From: DAORHV01 sp964513925
GTDB taxonomy: Bacteria; Patescibacteriota; Gracilibacteria; Peribacterales; Peribacteraceae
Assembly: GCA_964513925.1 (NCBI GenBank)
Contig: CAZENR010000007.1
Coordinates: 21,469-85,468, forward strand
Length of the DNA: 64,000 nt
Direction of reading: 5' to 3'
Shown: piece after piece, positions 54,429-62,667 of the stretch
Position numbering within the stretch: the first letter of the stretch is position 1
Layout of the letters: the number at the start of each line of letters is the position of its first letter
Notes under the pieces: generated by a model
What the model saw: the letters and a program-made list of their open reading frames with translations, nothing else
Databases searched by the model: none
Told to the model about the DNA's origin: nothing
Translations under genes and position numbers: made by a program

Positions 54429-55292
54429 TTATTCTCGGACGGCAAGCAGCTGCAGTGCATCGAAGAGAGGGATCGGCAACGGCGGCAAGCGACCGACAGT
54501 AAACGGACGCTTGGCGAAGCGTGCCAATACGTATTCTGGACTGAACCAGCGCAGGTACTGTCCGGCATGCACCACGCGGAATCCGTGTTGCGTTACCAAT
54601 TGTGACAATGAAGCGAGGGTGAAGTAGTGCAGGTGTGCAGGATGAATGCAGTACCAGCGCTTTCCAAGGATGCGGGCAACGGCGCTGCCGATATTCGGCG
54701 TGGCAATAGCCAGCACGCCTCCATGTTTCAGGATGGCTGCGCAGTTACGAATGAGCGCATGCGGGTGACGCACATGTTCAATGACATCGATGAGCGTTAT
54801 GGCATCTGCACTGCCGGGCGGCACTGCAGACAAGGCATCTACGGTCGCGCGTGTCACCGCTGCTGCAACGCCAAGTTTTCCAGCAGCAGTTATGGCCCAT
54901 GCAGAAGGCTCTACTCCCGCCACGCTCCACCCGCGCTTGCGCGCCTCGGCAAGCAGTAATCCGGGGCCGCAGCCAACATCCAGCAGCATGCCGGGCTTGC
55001 GGTATTTTTCTATGGCGCGCAGCACGCCTATTGCCGCCCGTCGCCGTCCCTGACTTTCCGCAAGATATGCCGTATCCGGCGGCGCGGATGCGTACCATGC
55101 TTCAATGTCCACCGTATCCGCGACAGGGCTCCATCCATGCCTGCACCGCTGGCATCGCAGTACGTCCAGCGTGACGGTATCGTGATTGGCTATCCGATAC
55201 CCCTGTGTACGAAAGTAGTCCGCGGCATCGACCGTCCCCGCAACGGAGTGTCGCGTAGTGCCGCCGCAGATGGGGCAAGGTGGCCATGACAT
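54429..55292 (-). CDS. SAM-dependent methyltransferase with N-terminal zinc ribbon
   Basis: 287 residues. CPICGG and CQRCRHGW form a zinc ribbon common in sugar or glycan methyltransferases. Then class I motifs: LLDVGCGPGLLLAEARKRGW (SAM), VEPSAWA, ITLIDVIEHVRHP, LKHGGVLAIATPN. The C-terminal HLHYFTLASLSQLVTQHGF is typical. TAGGCT lies 6 nt before the ATG. Likely acts on surface sugars with the neighbouring glycosyltransferases. Confidence 0.9.
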   Translation of the reverse strand: MSWPPCPICGGTTRHSVAGTVDAADYFRTQGYRIANHDTVTLDVLRCQRCRHGWSPVADTVDIEAWYASAPPDTAYLAESQGRRRAAIGVLRAIEKYRKPGMLLDVGCGPGLLLAEARKRGWSVAGVEPSAWAITAAGKLGVAAAVTRATVDALSAVPPGSADAITLIDVIEHVRHPHALIRNCAAILKHGGVLAIATPNIGSAVARILGKRWYCIHPAHLHYFTLASLSQLVTQHGFRVVHAGQYLRWFSPEYVLARFAKRPFTVGRLPPLPIPLFDALQLLAVRE

Positions 55293-55321
55293 ACCTATAG
55301 CCTACAGGTACCATCGGGCTT

Positions 55322-56017
55322 ATGCGCGTGATAGCGGTGCTTCCGGCTTACAATGCGGCTGCGACTGTGGAAAAGACATGTGCCGCCATTCCGGCTGGCT
55401 CTGTGTCCGATGTGATACTTGTCGATGACTGCAGCAGCGACGACACCGTGAAGGTGGCGCAGGGGATCCCCGGAGTGACGGTAATTCGGCATCCAAAGAA
55501 CCGCGGTTACGGCGGCAATCAAAAAACGTGTTACACGACGGCTCTGGAGCGCGGCGCGGACATTGTCATCATGATCCACCCGGATTTTCAGTACGATCCG
55601 TCACGCGTTCCGCAAATGATAGCACCGCTGGTTGCAGGCAAAGCCGACATGATTCTTGGGTCGCGGTTTTTGGAGGGAGACCCTCGAAAGGGCGGCATGG
55701 TGTGGTGGCGGTTTTTTGCCAACAGGTTCCTGACGGTCGTCCAAAATATATTCCTGCATACCAACTTGTCCGAATGCCATTCGGGTTATCGCGCTTACAC
55801 CGCAGAATTACTCCGTCGCGTGCCATTCCAATCGTTTTCGGATGATTTCGTATTTGACTCTCAGATGATTGCCGCTGTGGCCCGGCGCGGGCTGCGCATA
55901 GGCGAGGTTGCCATACCCGTGCGCTATCTCTCGGACTCTTCTTCCATCTCTTTTCGGCGGTCGGTGCGTTACGGCCTGGCAACGCTAGGCACACTCATGC
56001 CCTGGAAGCGTGTATAG
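55322..56017 (+). CDS. Glycosyltransferase family 2 (polyprenyl-phosphate mannosyl/glucosyltransferase-like)
   Basis: 231 residues. IAVLPAYNAAATVEKTCAAI, ILVDDCSSDDT, NRGYGGNQKTCYTTAL and IMIHPDFQYDP (D-x-D variant), then ILGSRFLEG and CHSGYRAY, a set seen in DPM1-like enzymes that load a sugar on polyprenyl phosphate. No C-terminal membrane helices. TACCAT 7 nt before the ATG. Precedes a membrane protein that could use such a donor. Confidence 0.88.
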   Translation: MRVIAVLPAYNAAATVEKTCAAIPAGSVSDVILVDDCSSDDTVKVAQGIPGVTVIRHPKNRGYGGNQKTCYTTALERGADIVIMIHPDFQYDPSRVPQMIAPLVAGKADMILGSRFLEGDPRKGGMVWWRFFANRFLTVVQNIFLHTNLSECHSGYRAYTAELLRRVPFQSFSDDFVFDSQMIAAVARRGLRIGEVAIPVRYLSDSSSISFRRSVRYGLATLGTLMPWKRV

Positions 56018-56025
56018 TACGTGCC

Positions 56026-57249
56026 GTGCTCGATACTGCGGTGGTCATTGCCGGAGTGCTGATGTTTCTGCCCAGCATGGGAATTCCAGGCGCAATGCAG
56101 CTTGTCATTTGGCTGCTTGTGTTTGCATATGCTGCGGTTGGATTTTTCCATGTTGTTCCCGCAAAGAAAGAGCACGCCATAAAACTAGCGCTGCTCTGTG
56201 CGTTGCTTTGCTGCACATTAGGGTATCGCACGGTGCAGCAAATCGGTGCGCGACTTGAGGGGAAGCAGCCTATTTACTCCGTTATCCATGATCATCCGCT
56301 GCAGAACGAGGCGGCCACCGCAATGCTGCTGTACGGCCGCAATCCGTATCGCGCAGATTTTCGCTCCACGCAACTTGCGCTGTGGATGGGACCGGGGAAT
56401 CCTTCCATTACGCATGTCATAGCCCTGCCGGTCACCATCTATAAATCCGTGCCGTTCCTGGTGTTCTGGCAATGGGCATTTGGATGGTACGACGACAGAA
56501 TTTCGCACTTGGTACTCCTCACGTTGTTCTGCCTGGGGCTGTATGCACTGCCCAACAAAAAGGAGCTAAAACTTGCTCTCTTGGCTGCGGCGGTACTACA
56601 TCCGCTGTTCGCTCCATTTTTCATAGAAGGGCGAAGCGACATTGTGTTCTTATCGTTTCTCGTGCTTTCTTTTGCACAACTGCGGCTTGGCAAGACGGAA
56701 GAGTCACTGATGCTGTTGGTACTTGCTGTCGGCAGCAAGCACACGGCCGTGCTGGCGGTTCCATTTTTTCTGCTGTATTTGCTGCGTCATGGGTGGTTTG
56801 GCCGCAACCGTCGTCATGTCTTCCTTCTGCCGGCAGTATTGCTGTTGCTTATTTTTGTGCCGTTCCTGCTCTGGGATGCCCCGGCCTTCATGGAAGACGT
56901 GCTGTCCTATCCAGCCGGCACCATTCCGACGTCGTATCCCATCAATGGCTATGGTCTAAGCCGTATTCTGGTAACCCTGCGCGTTGTTCGGAACATTGGC
57001 GCACCATTTCCATTAGCCCCATTTGCCATCGTCTTACTGCCGCTGCTTGGCGCGCTGCTGTATCGGCTCTGGCGCAAGCCGACTATCGGCAACCTTGTTG
57101 CGTCCTATGTCGCTTTCTTGTGTCCGTTTTGGTTTTTTTCAAGGTTTTTCAATAACAACTACCTCGGCGTTGTGGTTACCCTGGCAATGATCGCAGCGGT
57201 ATTGCTGCACGAGGAGCGCGACACGCGTCAGCGCAGACCCCAGGCATAA
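56026..57249 (+). CDS. Polytopic membrane protein, GT-C glycosyltransferase-like
   Basis: 407 residues from GTG 56026 (TATAGT 7 nt upstream). About ten hydrophobic helices. The loop ENEAATAMLLYGRNPYRADF after TM3 and FFIEGRSDIVFLSFLVLS resemble GT-C mannosyltransferases that use lipid-linked sugars. It starts 8 nt after the GT2 gene, giving a plausible donor-user pair. Its 3' end overlaps the next convergent gene by 22 nt. Confidence 0.75.
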   Translation: MLDTAVVIAGVLMFLPSMGIPGAMQLVIWLLVFAYAAVGFFHVVPAKKEHAIKLALLCALLCCTLGYRTVQQIGARLEGKQPIYSVIHDHPLQNEAATAMLLYGRNPYRADFRSTQLALWMGPGNPSITHVIALPVTIYKSVPFLVFWQWAFGWYDDRISHLVLLTLFCLGLYALPNKKELKLALLAAAVLHPLFAPFFIEGRSDIVFLSFLVLSFAQLRLGKTEESLMLLVLAVGSKHTAVLAVPFFLLYLLRHGWFGRNRRHVFLLPAVLLLLIFVPFLLWDAPAFMEDVLSYPAGTIPTSYPINGYGLSRILVTLRVVRNIGAPFPLAPFAIVLLPLLGALLYRLWRKPTIGNLVASYVAFLCPFWFFSRFFNNNYLGVVVTLAMIAAVLLHEERDTRQRRPQA

Positions 57250-58142
57250 AGCTCCTGCATCGCGTCCAGTCCATTACGCCCGCCCGCAATGTACAAGTCG
57301 CGGACATACATGTTTCGGTATTGCCAAAGCGAGGTCACGATGTGGTGTGCCACCAAGTCGTGGTCAAACACCTCGCCGATCGCAAAGCCTTCATTCGTAA
57401 GAGCGTCCAGGGACTCCAGGGCGAACTGCCAGGCATCCACTTCCTGTGCCGACCGGTGAGCGTGCAACCGCTGCAGGGCCCAGATCGGCTGTCCTTCCCA
57501 GCCCGAAACACTGCGTAGTCCCTTGCACTCCCGGCGTCTGCGGTTTTGCGACGTTATTTCCCACGATTGCAATCGCGCAACCCAGGTTTGTGGCCAGCGC
57601 AAGAGTGCTTCCACTTCCTGGCGCGCATGCCCTATTTCGTGCAGCAGCGGTAGCAGTGTGGTTGCGTTTACTTCCTCGGTGCGATCCACCAGGATTCCCT
57701 TCCTTCCCATATGCGCGTGCTGCCCGCCCCAACGCAGCGGAAGGTTGCGCTGTTTGGTTGGCAGTAAATCCCGCAACGACACGTCTCGATCGCCTTGTCG
57801 CAGGAGGCAGTCCTGGATTTCGGCTCCCTGGCTGAAGATTTCCAGCCTGCAATCCTGTGCGATATGAGCGATATGTATTTCGTCATGCTCGCCTAACTGC
57901 GTCTCTGTCTCAGGTTGCCTTTCTGTCGGCACAGAAGAGAGTAGCTCGCCTATGCCCGTCAGTCGGACTTGCCGTCCGCGCGCCGTCCGCATCTCCGCGC
58001 CCAGCGATCGTTCTATCATATCGATTCTTGTTTGCCAGTGGATGTCGTGCACTTCCCGGTACACGCTCTCGTGCACATGGTCTATGCGAGCCAGTGGGTC
58101 TTTTTGCAGTAATGCCGATCGCAAACATGGGAGCGCTTCCAC
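57228..58142 (-). CDS. Hypothetical protein with HExxH metallopeptidase motif
   Basis: 304 residues, unrecognised. LLPLLHEIGHARQEVEALL (about residues 165-183) contains HEIGH, the zincin metal-binding signature with a helical setting, and a possible third ligand (Glu/His) lies in NEGFAIGEVFDHD. No signal peptide, so it would be cytosolic. The start is GTG, 9 nt behind TAGAAT. Confidence 0.6.
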   Translation of the reverse strand: MEALPCLRSALLQKDPLARIDHVHESVYREVHDIHWQTRIDMIERSLGAEMRTARGRQVRLTGIGELLSSVPTERQPETETQLGEHDEIHIAHIAQDCRLEIFSQGAEIQDCLLRQGDRDVSLRDLLPTKQRNLPLRWGGQHAHMGRKGILVDRTEEVNATTLLPLLHEIGHARQEVEALLRWPQTWVARLQSWEITSQNRRRRECKGLRSVSGWEGQPIWALQRLHAHRSAQEVDAWQFALESLDALTNEGFAIGEVFDHDLVAHHIVTSLWQYRNMYVRDLYIAGGRNGLDAMQELYAWGLR

Positions 58143-58206
58143 GAGTGGCGCATTCTAGGGGAGGAGTAGGGGATGTAAAGTTTTTGAAAGCGGTATACTA
58201 CATGCA

Positions 58207-59607
58207 ATGTCCAAGCCCATCTTTGCCGGTTTAAACCGTACGACCTTCGACGAGGCGAACCCAGCACCGTACCTGAAAGGCACGCGCAAGGGGGTGGACG
58301 AGGCGTTGGTGCGGCAAATTTCCCAGGATAAAAACGAACCCAAATGGATGTTGGATCTACGCCTGGAATCACTCAAGATTTTTCGTGAAAAGCCCATGCC
58401 AAGCTGGGGGGCGGATTTATCCAAGCTCGATTTGGACGACATCATCTACTATGCGCGTCCCGGAACGCAGGAAACCGACAAATGGGAAGAAGTACCGGCA
58501 GAGATTCGCAAGGTTTACGACCGCCTTGGCATTCCCGAGGCAGAACGGCGCATGCTTGCCGGCGTTGGGGCGCAGTACGAAAGCGAGATGGTGTACCACA
58601 AGTTAAAAAAGGAGTGGGAGGAGCTGGGCGTTATTTTTTTAGACATGGATGATGCCGTGCAACAGCACCCCCAACTGGTGCGGGAGTACTTCATGAAGTG
58701 CGTGCCGGCAACCGACCATAAATTTGCAGCGTTGCATGGAGCGGTATGGAGCGGGGGAACATTCTTGTACGTTCCAAAAGGCGTGCACGTGCGCGATCCG
58801 CTTCAAGCGTATTTCCGCATGAATGCCAAAAACATGGGCCAGTTCGAGCACACGCTCATCATTGTGGAAGAGGGGGCAAACGTGCATTACATCGAAGGTT
58901 GCAGTGCGCCCAAGTACGGCAGTCAGGGTCTGCACGCAGGCTTGGTGGAGGTCTTTGTCGCCCAAGGTGCAAAGGCGCGCTACAGCTCGGTGGAGAACTG
59001 GAGTCGCGATACGTATAACCTCAACACCAAGCGCGCCATTGTGCAGAAAGACGGCGTTATGGAGTGGATCGGCGGCAACATGGGCAGCGGCGTAACCATG
59101 TTGTATCCCTGCTCGGTGCTGGCTGGCGAGGGCGCGCGCTGCGATCACATGGCAATCGCCTTTGCTAATAAAGGACAGTGGCAAGACACGGGCGCCAAAG
59201 TCCTGCACATGGCCCCCCATACCAGCAGCAAGGTGGTCAGCAAATCCGTCAGTAAAGACGGGGGCGTAAGCGTGTACCGCGGCCAACTGAAAATTGCTCC
59301 GCATGCGCACGATTGCATTGCCAACGTGGAGTGTGACGCATTGCTCCTAGACGAAATCAGTCGTACGGATACCGTGCCGGATATTCAGGTGCGTAACAAC
59401 GATGTGACCATCGCCCATGAGGCGACGGTAGGGAAGCTATCCGAAGAAGATTTGTTCTACCTCATGTCGCGCGGCATTGCGGAAGAAGAAGCGCGCGCCA
59501 TGATCGTCAACGGCTTCATAGAGCCCATTGTCCGGCTGCTACCGCTTGAGTACGCGGTGGAAATGAACCGCCTGATAGAACTGGAAATGGAAGGCAGCGT
59601 GGGTTAA
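58207..59607 (+). CDS. sufB: Fe-S cluster scaffold protein SufB
   Basis: 466 residues, full-length. Conserved FLYVPKGVHVRDPLQAYFRMN, IEGCSAPKYGSQGLHAGLVEVFV, NWSRDTYNLNTKRA and the C-terminal EATVGKLSEEDLFYLMSRGI. The cluster-related Cys residues (EGCSAP, NVECDALL) are present. Leaderless start with TATACT 7 nt upstream. Works with SufC (13.2 kb) and SufD (61.7 kb). Confidence 0.97.
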   Translation: MSKPIFAGLNRTTFDEANPAPYLKGTRKGVDEALVRQISQDKNEPKWMLDLRLESLKIFREKPMPSWGADLSKLDLDDIIYYARPGTQETDKWEEVPAEIRKVYDRLGIPEAERRMLAGVGAQYESEMVYHKLKKEWEELGVIFLDMDDAVQQHPQLVREYFMKCVPATDHKFAALHGAVWSGGTFLYVPKGVHVRDPLQAYFRMNAKNMGQFEHTLIIVEEGANVHYIEGCSAPKYGSQGLHAGLVEVFVAQGAKARYSSVENWSRDTYNLNTKRAIVQKDGVMEWIGGNMGSGVTMLYPCSVLAGEGARCDHMAIAFANKGQWQDTGAKVLHMAPHTSSKVVSKSVSKDGGVSVYRGQLKIAPHAHDCIANVECDALLLDEISRTDTVPDIQVRNNDVTIAHEATVGKLSEEDLFYLMSRGIAEEEARAMIVNGFIEPIVRLLPLEYAVEMNRLIELEMEGSVG

Positions 59608-60089
59608 TCCTCCTTCTTTTCCGTCGAGGCCGGAGGCTCATCTCCGGTTTTTCCTTGTTGTTGCAGACGCAGGGCTATTTCCAGCAAGAGGCGATCTTGG
59701 CCTAATTGTTGGTCTACAGTTGCCTGCGCAGCACCAGTTGGCGGAGATACGGTGGTCACTTGCTTTGCAAATTCAGCCAGAAGACGCTGCATGCCTGCTT
59801 CGTGCTGACGGGCCTCCATGTCTGCGCGAACGGCTTCGCGGCGTCCCGCTTCCCACGATGCAATAATGCTCATTGCCAATACCAGCTGCGCATCGTTGTA
59901 ACCAAGCATGCATCCAATCAATTCGGCAGAACTGCGTTCGGGCTTGATGGCTTCGCGAATGTCCTTCTCCATAGCAACAGCCAACATGTCGCTAAATGCT
60001 GGAGAGCCGACAGCAGCTTTCGGCTGTATGCGTCCTGGTTCGGGAGTTTCTCCGCTGGGGCCTACGGAACCGATGCGATCAATAGCCAT
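59604..60089 (-). CDS. Hypothetical helical protein
   Basis: 161 residues, unrecognised. Pro/Gly-rich N-terminus (1-30), then helical Ala/Glu/Gln/Leu-rich core with a Lys/Glu tail. No membrane segment. Stop shared with sufB (TTAA). Last gene of the run of small genes at 59.6-61.7 kb. Confidence 0.6.
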   Translation of the reverse strand: MAIDRIGSVGPSGETPEPGRIQPKAAVGSPAFSDMLAVAMEKDIREAIKPERSSAELIGCMLGYNDAQLVLAMSIIASWEAGRREAVRADMEARQHEAGMQRLLAEFAKQVTTVSPPTGAAQATVDQQLGQDRLLLEIALRLQQQGKTGDEPPASTEKKED

Positions 60090-60161
60090 ACGCGTATGTA
60101 GGGAATGAAGTGGTTGCGCACCCTGCCGACCGATCGGCCGACAGGGTGCTGGGTACGAGGG

Positions 60162-60374
60162 TTAGAGGTTACCCGGCTGTTGAGGCCGGGGCAGCGGTTG
60201 CTGCGGTTGCTTGTCGCTCTTCTCTTTTTTCTGCATCGGCGGCTTTGGCGGGAATGGGTTGAATGCCTCCTTGGAAGCCTCGACGAGGCCCCAGATCAGC
60301 GCCACTGCCACTACTACCGCGACTGCAATTAGCATCACGCCCTCGCGCGTGAGCCAGATGGAACGGCTCCCCAT
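60162..60374 (-). CDS. Small single-pass membrane protein A
   Basis: 70 residues from ATG 60374. One transmembrane helix (VMLIAVAVVVAVALIWGLVEA) and a Pro/Lys/Gln tail. Unlike most of the window it has a Shine-Dalgarno-like GGAGGTAA 7 nt upstream and a long structured leader. Start chosen for this site. Confidence 0.65.
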   Translation of the reverse strand: MGSRSIWLTREGVMLIAVAVVVAVALIWGLVEASKEAFNPFPPKPPMQKKEKSDKQPQQPLPRPQQPGNL

Positions 60375-60490
60375 GACGGGGTTACCTCCGGCAGAAAGAA
60401 CAGGCGACGCCTGGTGACATGACACCGCCTTTCGGCGCACGAATGTCGCACCAGACTAAGATATTTTACAATAAAAAAATATTTACGCAA
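60375..60490 (-). promoter_or_regulatory. Promoter and structured 5' leader of small protein A
   Basis: -35 TTGCGT (60485-60490), 16-nt spacer, -10 TAAAAT (60463-60468). The leader folds: CTGGTG pairs with CACCAG (60411-60454 as a unit), enclosing GACAT/ATGTC and a GCGCC-GAAA-GGCG tetraloop hairpin. Confidence 0.65.
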
Positions 60491-60519
60491 TAATCAACTT
60501 CTCCGCAGATAAAAGCCTT

Positions 60520-60672
60520 TTATTGCACAGGAATAACTCCGTCGTTATTGGCACGCACCGAGCTTGTTGCCTGCGGCTGGGCCTGGCGCGCAGTCGGTTG
60601 CGTCATGTAGGCGATGATCGTGGTGACAATCATGACCACTACGAGAATGGCTGCAAGGACATTCTGATTCAT
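60520..60672 (-). CDS. Small single-pass membrane protein B
   Basis: 50 residues from ATG 60672, starting MNQNVLAAILVVVMIVTTII. One helix followed by a Gln/Ala/Asn tail. Too short for standard ORF cutoffs, but the layout (short N-terminus, one helix, polar tail) repeats that of its neighbours. Unknown function. Confidence 0.55.
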   Translation of the reverse strand: MNQNVLAAILVVVMIVTTIIAYMTQPTARQAQPQATSSVRANNDGVIPVQ

Positions 60673-60734
60673 GCACTAGTCGTACTCTTGGTCACAGGCA
60701 AAAACAACTGACGACACTCTGCAATTGTTCCGCC

Positions 60735-61034
60735 TTACGCTCGAATATCTATGCCCTTTGGCGTCTCGTTATCCGGCCGATGTGGCTGTCTTGTTTCACC
60801 GAATACATGCCCCATTGCCGCCTGCCACCATGAAGTAAGCGTCTCAACATGTTCCGCAGGATCGGAAGCTACTTCTTTTGCTCGATCCGCTTGCCTCCCT
60901 TTCGGCTTTTCTTTGCGCTGAGGCATGTCCTTAGGCTTTTGGGTCGCGCTTCCGGTTTTGGCAATCGGTTGTATGGGCTCTACGCGATACGAAGATGTGT
61001 TTCCGATTCTCATAGAGAACTGTGTATGTGTCAT
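60735..61034 (-). CDS. Hypothetical small basic, probably disordered protein
   Basis: 99 residues from ATG 61034, Lys/Pro/Gln-rich (KPKDMPQRKEKPKGRQADR) with a Trp pair (LTSWWQAAMGH). The intergenic leader contains the perfect hairpin GCCCCCTGG-TTCACT-CCAGGGGGC. Probably co-transcribed with the 61266 gene. Confidence 0.5.
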   Translation of the reverse strand: MTHTQFSMRIGNTSSYRVEPIQPIAKTGSATQKPKDMPQRKEKPKGRQADRAKEVASDPAEHVETLTSWWQAAMGHVFGETRQPHRPDNETPKGIDIRA

Positions 61035-61052
61035 TCGGTTGAGTGCAGCATT

Positions 61053-61076
61053 GCCCCCTGGAGTGAACCAGGGGGC
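61053..61076. promoter_or_regulatory. CCTGG/CCAGG hairpin in small-gene leader
   Basis: GCCCCCTGG-TTCACT-CCAGGGGGC, perfect 9-bp stem between two small minus-strand genes. Could be an attenuator, processing site or protein-binding site. Confidence 0.5.
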
Positions 61077-61107
61077 GTGCCGCTCCTTTTGAAGAGAGCT
61101 GTGGCTG

Positions 61108-61266
61108 TTATTTTCGCGGCGCGGCAAGCGCGCTTGAAACCGGCTCAGCGCCGGCGCGAACGATGGGAGCGACGACGACTTGGAACACGGCAATGGCGGT
61201 AACCACGCCTAGTGCCAAGAACATCATTCGCTCAATCCACGTTTTTTTGACGAACCAGTCCCACAT
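61108..61266 (-). CDS. Small single-pass membrane protein C
   Basis: 52 residues from ATG 61266 (MWDWFVKKTWIERMMFLALG), one transmembrane helix and a short basic tail. Shine-Dalgarno-like AAGGGG 6 nt upstream. Leader with two CCTGG hairpins and a strong promoter (61365-61393). Confidence 0.6.
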   Translation of the reverse strand: MWDWFVKKTWIERMMFLALGVVTAIAVFQVVVAPIVRAGAEPVSSALAAPRK

Positions 61267-61393
61267 GGGTAGCCCCTTCTGAAAAGAGCAGCGCAGCCTG
61301 GTGTCCCGGACCAGGTGCTGCTCGGAACCGAGTAGCCTCCTGGTGTTCAACCAGGCCTAATTATATTATACAATAAAATTACACTTTTAACAA
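61267..61393 (-). promoter_or_regulatory. Promoter and two-hairpin leader of small protein C
   Basis: -35 TTGTTA (61388-61393), 17-nt spacer, perfect -10 TATAAT (61365-61370). The leader of about 90 nt carries CCTGGT/ACCAGG-type hairpins at about 61340-61357 and 61298-61316. Confidence 0.75.
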
Positions 61394-61425
61394 ATATTTT
61401 CCAGAAGCGCTAGCGGCTCTCAGCG

Positions 61426-61671
61426 TTAGCTTTTCTTCTTTTTCAGCCTGCTTGCCAATCCACGGGCCAATTGCACGCCTGCCTTGGGCGCCTTGCGCAA
61501 TCCGCGGCCCACAATGCCCGCAGTTTTGCGCAGCGCTGGCCCTGCCTTGGTGCCAATGCGACGGCGCAGGTTTCCAAGCGCTTCCTTGGCGCGGGAGCGC
61601 GGTCGTTCACGAGGGGCTTCTGGTACTGCGGGTCGCATACTGTCAGGGAGGAAATAGCTAAACGTCTCCAT
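61426..61671 (-). CDS. Small basic protein (histone-like composition)
   Basis: 81 residues from ATG 61671. After a hydrophobic start (METFSYFLPDSM) it is Arg/Lys/Ala-rich throughout (SRAKEALGNLRRRIGTKAGP, ending in SRLKKKKS). Possible nucleic-acid binding or membrane-surface binding. Divergent from sufD, with only 14 bp between the two start codons. Confidence 0.6.
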   Translation of the reverse strand: METFSYFLPDSMRPAVPEAPRERPRSRAKEALGNLRRRIGTKAGPALRKTAGIVGRGLRKAPKAGVQLARGLASRLKKKKS

Positions 61672-61685
61672 GCTACTGGAGTACC

Positions 61686-62531
61686 ATGCACCCAGCAAAA
61701 TTTACCGTGACACCACTACATCGCTCGTCCTCGGCGTATCGTTTACCTGCAGCACTCCGTGCGAAAGGCGTTACATTGCAGTGCAAGAACGACCGAGTGA
61801 TCGTGCGCGTGCCAGATGGCGCAACCTGCGATGCTCCGTTGGTGCTGCGCGCCACATCTTCAATGCTGCATATCGATGTGGCGGTAGGGAAGAGGGCATT
61901 ATTCCATGTCGTGCTTGTTGTGCCTCAAGGCACGCAGACTGTCGTGGAGCAAACCGCGACCGTTGCAGATGCCGGCGCAATGCATTGGCACACCTTGTTG
62001 CTTGGCAGTGACGTGCGGCATACGGGGGTGTCTACGCTGCAGGGGCCGCGCGCCAGCGCCAGCGCAGATGTACTGTGTTACGCGCATGCCAAAGAACGTC
62101 AGCAAACCGACGTACACAACCGATTCCGTGCAGCGGATGGGGGTGGGACAATCACCATAACCGGTGTTGCCGAACAGCAGGCGCATGTGCGGTGCAACGG
62201 CATGATCGACATAGGCTTGGCAGGGCGGGGGACAGACACCTTCCTGACCGAAGAAGTGCTCATGCTCGATCCCTCTGCTTGCGTCGATGCCGTCCCAGGC
62301 TTGGAAATTCGCACCAATGACGTAAAGGCAAGCCACTCTGCAACCGTATCGCGCGTCAGCGGTGAAGATCTCTTCTATTTTGCCAGTCGTGGCATAGATG
62401 AGCGTGCAGCTCGCCAGATGTTTGTAGAAGGCTTCCTTCGGCATGCATTGCAACGCATCCCCGGCACAACCCTGCAGCAGGAATTAGCAGAAATGATCGT
62501 GGCAAAGTACCGCAATGTGAAGAAGATCTGA
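61686..62531 (+). CDS. sufD: Fe-S assembly protein SufD, short form
   Basis: 281 residues, clearly shorter than typical SufD (about 420 in E. coli) because the N-terminal helical domain is missing; the beta-helix core and the C-terminal SATVSRVSGEDLFYFASRGIDERAARQMFVEGF are kept. Completes SufBCD. Downstream are two small genes of unknown function. Confidence 0.88.
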   Translation: MHPAKFTVTPLHRSSSAYRLPAALRAKGVTLQCKNDRVIVRVPDGATCDAPLVLRATSSMLHIDVAVGKRALFHVVLVVPQGTQTVVEQTATVADAGAMHWHTLLLGSDVRHTGVSTLQGPRASASADVLCYAHAKERQQTDVHNRFRAADGGGTITITGVAEQQAHVRCNGMIDIGLAGRGTDTFLTEEVLMLDPSACVDAVPGLEIRTNDVKASHSATVSRVSGEDLFYFASRGIDERAARQMFVEGFLRHALQRIPGTTLQQELAEMIVAKYRNVKKI

Positions 62532-62667
62532 CAGTCTTTTCTACTTTAGCTAGATCGTTTTTTTCATAGGAAGAAGCCGTGTAACACGCTAGGTGACACT
62601 TCGCATGCCTCGTGCATTTGTCTCCAGTGGTCGCATTCGTATCATGCGGCATCTTTTTCCCCCAATT

